A DNA stretch of 22,035 nucleotides from Coprinopsis marcescibilis (lineage: Eukaryota > Basidiomycota > Agaricomycetes > Agaricales > Psathyrellaceae): positions 11,071-33,105 of the forward strand of contig ML210413.1 of assembly GCA_004369085.1 (NCBI GenBank), read 5' to 3'. Made by a program: the position numbers and the translations under genes. Shown piece after piece: positions 17,599-22,035 of the stretch. The notes beneath the pieces were generated by a model, which was not told the origin of the DNA, did not search any database, and worked only from the letters and a program-made list of their open reading frames with translations. Within the stretch, counting starts at the first letter, position 1. Each line of letters begins with the position of its first letter.

Positions 17599-18521
17599 TG
17601 TGGCGCGTGGTCAAGGTCAAGGTGAGCAGCGCGCGGAAAACAAAATCTTTGATTGGATTTGTGGCAGGAGCTTCGGCCACTCCTGCCAAGCTCAAACTCT
17701 TCAAACTACGTTCGAGCTTGTTTGATTATGGAGAGAGGGAGAGTTGGCAGATGCTTAGGCGAAGTGACTGATGTACAAAAAGCACAAGTCTTTCCTATGT
17801 GAGTGGTTGGGCAAAAGCTGGAATGGCTTTTTGTCTTGCCGGGGTTCCCGAGTCTAAGAAGGAAGAACGAGAGGAGCTGCAAATGGTAGGTGGGATCTCA
17901 CACTGACACGTTCCATTGCAAGAGCGACATACAGTGACCCGGCCAACATGATTTAAGGTATTTTATTCAACGGATTGTCTCTCATCTAATTGAGAGCTGC
18001 TGGGTGTAGTATGCCCAATGATGGGATAAACGTTTTCGTCGAATACAAGTTGGTGCCCGATGGCCATGATAGCTTGCGATATACGAGCAACATACGGTGA
18101 CTGTCCATGATGTGATGGTGTGAAGTCTGAAATTTTCTAAAGAGTAGGGGTGTCTTGGAGGTGTGGAGGGAGTGGAGGGTGGGTATCAGATAGAGAAGTA
18201 CAGATCCTCCCAGCTCGACCCATCAGCTCTGCGCTGAGAAATACCAGCAAGAATGCATGTGATACATACACAGGTTCATCGACCACGACAATAAGGTCGA
18301 TGGATTCAAACTATCCAACGGGTTCGACTTGACATGCAGAGCATGGCAAGACAGGTTCAAGATCCAGTACACCTATTGTGGCTGTCCTCTTCCTGGTGAC
18401 ACTATTGGACGACACCTGTCTCGATTCTTATCGTTCCAAAAGCCTATTGAAAGCACACCATGCATCTTCGCACAATTTGATTGGCCAGACTGTTATACTA
18501 CCGCGACCCACACCAGCGAAC
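17599..18521. other. Region without a confident gene
   Basis: Contains only short frames. An open frame continues upstream of ATG 18522 without a stop to about 18330, so a 5' exon of the following gene may lie here, but no convincing start or splice pair was found. Otherwise intergenic. Confidence 0.35.
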
Positions 18522-19432
18522 ATGACAGTGTCCACTGGCAATGAGCATGCGGCTGCCGAGCTTCAGAAAAGAAGTAACAAGCATCGAGCTAGGCAGATAC
18601 AAAGGAAAGAGAGGAGAAAACCTCAGCAACGCTACATCGTCGTCGAGAATAAGCTTGACTTTTCCAACCGTGCTGCCTCTGGACCAGTACCCAACGTCAC
18701 GCCAATGAAGTCAAGGTCGGGATTGGACAGGAGGTTCTTGGGCGGCGGTGCGACTACAACTGTGGCTGGTGTCCCTGCGCAGGAGATTCAGCCGACTCAG
18801 ACAACGTCAAACTTCATCATCCCTCAAGCACCTTCCCCACTCAACATCAATCGTCTGCAGGCCCAGGCTGACGCTGAACGACAAGCTGCACTTCACGCAC
18901 AACACCACAGGTCGAGGTCATCTGCTGGTCAGAGGGAAGTCAAGGGTTGATCTACCCGAACGGACAAGAACCTGAAAAGAGTGTCGAGGGATGGGTGGGG
19001 GTCAGATGATGATAGTGGAGGGGTGCGCCCGGGATGCAGCGACGAGGTACTCAACGCACCGTCTATTATTCAGGAGATGGTCCCTATCCCGCCGTCGTCC
19101 CTGGTGCTTCGGCGTCGATGGTGGAGCTACAGAGTTCTCAGATGCAAGACCCTGCTCCAGGAAGGAAGAAGTTGGTGAAAAAGGTTCAGCAAACACAAAC
19201 TAAGACCTCTGCGGGTACCAGGAGCACCAGCGTACCGGCACCTATCCGTAGTGCACCTCAGGCGGTTCCAGCTTCTCAAGAGCCAATCCCAGTGAGCGTT
19301 CAACGGTCCACGACTGCACACGAAGCAGGCTACGCAAACAATGCAGGAGGCACAATCACAAGAAAGAAGTCGTCCGGTCTGGGTTGCGGCTGGCGGAGCA
19401 GCAGTGAGAGCAGCAGTGGGAACCTCCGCTGA
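18522..19432 (+). CDS. Low-complexity basic protein of unknown function, two-exon model
   Basis: ATG 18522 is the only ATG before the main block in a frame open from about 18333 to TGA at 18948. It codes a charged start (KRSNKHRARQIQRKERRK), then a Gly/Pro/Gln-rich part and a Gln/Ala/His-rich end. A second block in another frame runs from TGG 19016, just after a GATAG acceptor-like site, to TGA 19430, with VYYSGDGPYPAV, GRKKLVKKVQQ and a Ser/Pro-rich tail. A phase-0 donor GTCAAG near 18939 would join them, but it is weak. Basic clusters suggest nucleic-acid binding or nuclear location; this is inference. The 3' block overlaps an open frame of the converging minus-strand gene, so one of the two ends must be wrong or both strands are coding. 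No family recognised. Confidence 0.4.
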
Positions 19433-20609
19433 TGCAGTAGGTACAGGTGCACGAGCAGGGCCAGGCATCTGGGCATGGCTCATTTGGTTATAATCCCACC
19501 AAGGCTCTTCAGTTGTCCTCGTCGGAGTTGTGTCCAATGCATCTGAGCATACCAGATGAGCATCCGGTGATCCCTGCGGAACAGGCTTGTGCTGCTGGGG
19601 CTCCGGCTGAGCATCCACGATAGGAACAGGCATCGTAACACTCTGCTCTGTCACAACGGCCAGCATCTCAGGTGTATCCTCAACTCTCTGGTTCTCCTTC
19701 AGTTCCACTACTTTCCCATCAACAGCCACTTCCGTCACTTCATGAACCTCAACCTGGGCGGTAGGTACCTTAGGGTCAACGACAACCACAGAGGGCAGAG
19801 TGCCCACAACAGATTCGGTAGAGGCAGTAGCGTCCGGCTTCAGAATATGCAGGAACACCACCAAGTGGGATCGGAGTCCGCTGGACTCTGCTCAACGATC
19901 ACCTCCTGGGTATCCACTGGTGCTACTGCACTGGGTATCCACTGGTGCTACTGCACTGGGTTCCAGAGACGAGACAGGTGAAGCAGAGACGGATGCGCTC
20001 CTTCCTCTTCCAAACCACCGACCAAAAATGCTGCTGCTCCTGTGTGCCTCAGGGTTCCTGGCTGCAGGTGACAGTGCTGGTGGCGCAGGCAACGGTGCGA
20101 ATTTTGGAGTGGAGTCTCCAGCCTGAGGCTGAGGTGTCGGCAACGAAATGGCCGCAGGCGCAGTGGAAGGGGCAGTTGTCATCGTAGCGGCAGTTTCGGC
20201 AGCGTCGTTGGTTGTGACAGGTGGAAGAACGGATACTGTCGCTGTCGTAGTTGAGGTCAAAAAGACGGGAGGTGTAGCAGCCTCTTCGGACACGCGCTCA
20301 AGAGTGGATGATGGAGGTACAGCTGACGTCGTAGTCTTGTCAGCAATCGCAGGGGCGGGATTTGCAACAACTTCTGCTTCATTGCTGCCTTTCCAGAGTG
20401 AAGCAGTACCACCTGTAGCGAGAGAGTTAAATACTTTCAAGTATAAGTATAAGCATAGATGAGAACTGGTACTCACTGTTCCTTGCAGAACCGTTTACAG
20501 GCTCGTTAACCAACGGCCCGGACACAGGGGCAGAGAATGCAGATAAGAGCCAAAGCAGAAGCGGGACGCTGTCATTGATAGGGATGCGTAAAACAGCCCA
20601 TATGCCCAT
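19127..20609 (-). CDS. Secreted or membrane Pro/Ala/Thr-rich protein, frame shifted by a 25-bp duplication
   Basis: Exon 1 is 20609-20477: MGIWAVLRIP then a hydrophobic signal segment (VPLLLWLLSAFSAPVSG). A 64-nt intron (GTGAGT..CTACAG) leads in frame to exon 2, 20412 onward, rich in Ala/Thr/Pro with FGRWFGRGRS near its end. As read, exon 2 stops at TGA 19892. A 25-bp tandem duplication (about 19908-19957) shifts the frame by one; discounting it arithmetically, a 65-nt intron (19902-19838, GTGATC..CTGAAG) would join in phase to a long open block from 19837 (DATASTESVVGTL, VHEVTEVAVDGKVVEL) that is open to 19127. The last part of that block, below about 19440, becomes Cys/Trp-rich and overlaps the converging gene, so the true 3' end is unknown. 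The weak donor GTGGAT inside the first duplicate would also keep frame. No family recognised. Confidence 0.45.
19908..19957. repeat. 25-bp tandem duplication in a coding exon
   Basis: Two adjacent copies begin at 19908 and 19933 with GGGTATCCACTGGTGCTACT; a few bases of a third follow. Being 25 bp (not a multiple of three) it changes the reading frame of the minus-strand gene at this point. Confidence 0.9.
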
Positions 20610-21119
20610 AGTGGAGAGTTCTTGTATCCTGTACCATACTATGCGGCACCCATTTATGTTGGGTGTGTTGCAGCTAGCCCTGGCGTTGGATGAGGCTTCG
20701 TAAGGTCTACGTCGAAGGTAGCAAGCTTCTGAAGCAAACTGAGTGTGATGGGCTGCTTTGGGTTACGGTCTTTCTGGCTGTAGAATCGCTTGATACTGCG
20801 GATGAGACAGGTTCCTATGTTGGAGATATTGTCGATTGGGGGTTGGGGAATAGTGCCTTTATCACTTGTGTTGCTTGGCCATGCAGTTCCTCGACTCCAG
20901 TTGTCCCTCTACCTGGGGCTTCTGTGGGCTCGTCGCCGTTAGATGCCGTTCCGTTGTCTGGGGTGTGCTAGGTTACAGTGTGCAAGCTTTGTGACATGTC
21001 CAAATCTCTGGGGTTGTTGCTGACGCTGCCGGAGCTGTCCCTGCCATCAGGCGTCGGGTAGTTGAAGCAGATATTATCAGAGGGTTTAAATATATATTTT
21101 ACACAAAGACCAGAGTGGC
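20610..21119. other. Region without a confident gene
   Basis: A plus-strand ATG frame (20690-20971, 93 codons) and an overlapping minus-strand open stretch (about 20975-20820) both exist; neither has a recognisable motif. An AT-rich run (TTTAAATATATATTTTACAC, 21085-21104) just after the stop of the minus-strand gene at 21120 suits its polyadenylation region. Confidence 0.35.
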
Positions 21120-21788
21120 TTAAGGAGGAGTAAATGCAAATATGTCGGCTAGAGTGTCCATGTCCAGTGGGTGGGAACGGTAATCTGCATCGAGTTTGTC
21201 CACGTACAGCCTGTTGAGGTTCTCGCAGAAAATGGAGCACTCCTTGACCACGACAAGGTACCCTGCCAGGCGGATGTGAAGGACTTGAATGATTTGATGC
21301 TGCCAGATGATTGTGTCTACAATCTGCAGGTTCAGTTCTTCTTCCTCAGTCCTCCCACAAGTGCGAATTTCGGGTTTCACGAGCGCAGCTCCGACTGTGA
21401 CGCTGAGTGTCTCCGTGTCATCCTCTTCTTCTTTGAACCCTTCAATAACCTCGAATAGTTCACAAGCAATATCATCGTTGTAAAAGGGCTCGTCATCAAA
21501 TTCTTGGCACACTTCCATACATATGTCAACTGCTTGTTGCAAACCTTCGAACTCTCGGTCTTGGGCAGAAAGAATCACCCATTGCTGCGACATGAGCGAT
21601 GCAAGGCTGGCGCTAACAGTGTGGGGTTCCACGATCATAAGGCCGATCAGGCCACTGTGTAGGTCTTCTTCGGCTTGAAAATCAACTTTTAGTCAACTTG
21701 ATGGCGGGTAGAGTGAGGGGTGCTCACTAAGAAGTGGAACGGGGTCCGTCACAGCGGCACTAATGTAGGGATATACGGAGTTGAGCAT
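21120..21788 (-). CDS. 204-aa acidic protein of unknown function, two exons
   Basis: Exon 1 is 21788-21728 (ATG, MLNSVYPYISAAVTDPVPLL). A 54-nt intron (GTGAGC..TTCAAG) joins in phase 1 to exon 2, 21673-21120, ending at the stop at 21120-21122. The frame is open through the junction, which supports starting at 21788 rather than at the internal Met (21638). The protein is acidic, with a Glu/Asp-rich stretch (EGFKEEEDDTE) in the middle and alternating hydrophobic/charged helices (IVDTIIWQHQIIQVLHIRLA). No signal peptide, membrane segment or known motif seen. A TATAGG element lies about 60 bp upstream on the minus strand. No family recognised; it may be lineage-specific. Confidence 0.5.
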
Positions 21789-22035
21789 TCAGTGAACTTG
21801 GTGGTGGATTGATTGTGTAGTGGTCTTAGTGGGCCAGCTCAAACCTATAGGCGCAGCGAAAAGTGCATTTACCCCGGGAGTAAAGAGGCACCTATCAGCC
21901 AGTGCGAACTGTTATTTGAAAGGTAGCTCCCTTTGGGTAAGTTGCGCTAACTGTATTTGAAAGGTGGCCCCCTTTTGGCAAGTTATCGGGACAACCGATA
22001 AGGCTTCTTCCGAAGCTCATGCAATGCCCATGAAC
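21789..22035. other. Right edge, non-coding, with a short imperfect repeat
   Basis: Presumed promoter region of the minus-strand gene ending at 21120. At 21907-21945 and 21951-21987 there are two similar stretches (AACTG, TATTTGAAAGGT, then a C-rich block, CCTTT, AAGTT) about 43 bp apart. No gene seen before the window ends. Confidence 0.45.

Noticed and set aside
20690..20971. Plus-strand 93-codon frame with an ATG
   Set aside because: No motif or splice support, and a similar open stretch exists on the other strand; left as unassigned.

Overview
This window looks like nuclear DNA of a mushroom-forming basidiomycete (Agaricomycete type). The evidence is small spliceosomal introns (mostly 50-65 nt, GT..AG), a NACHT/WD40 NLR-like gene with near-identical WD repeats, a Ty3/gypsy chromodomain retroelement, and a Plavaka-type DNA transposon, a group I know from basidiomycetes. 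All family names come from reading motifs; no search was run.

Layout. 2-2387 (+): 3' part of a NACHT-WD40 gene, cut by the left edge of the window. 2416-15718: a decayed chromodomain Ty3/gypsy element in plus orientation, starting 28 bp after the NACHT-WD40 stop codon. It has a 5' LTR, gag, protease, RT/RNase H, integrase, chromodomain, polypurine tract and a 3' LTR cut after about 172 bp. 7767-15439: a 7673-bp Plavaka element nested in the retroelement just after the chromodomain stop. It has 18-bp perfect terminal inverted repeats, a 2-bp CT duplication and subterminal TTGATCAA palindromes. Its two minus-strand genes are a transposase that I reassemble as 14 exons (about 1009 aa) and a five-exon companion gene (561 aa) of unknown function. 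15719-22035: host-like DNA with small, poorly recognisable genes. These are a possible secreted peptide (15872 +), a possible small membrane protein with an apparent frame problem (17226-17598 -), a low-complexity protein (18522-19432 +), a signal-peptide Pro/Ala/Thr-rich protein whose frame is shifted by a 25-bp duplication (19127-20609 -), and a two-exon 204-aa protein of unknown function (21120-21788 -). An 83-bp-period repeat lies at about 16470-17145.

How it works together. The retroelement is dead: all five nonsense codons in its main frames are TGA, its integrase has lost a catalytic Asp, and its 3' LTR is incomplete. The nested Plavaka element is younger and structurally complete, with matched ends. 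Its transposase reads open throughout if one alternative acceptor is used in exon 4, and otherwise carries one frameshift. The NLR-like gene beside this nest has 126-bp WD repeats that differ mainly at codons expected to face a ligand, the pattern known for fungal recognition genes. I found no convincing sign of a wholly new system. The most unusual items are the hairpin of palindromes in the transposon end, the frame-shifting duplication, and the small unrecognised genes.
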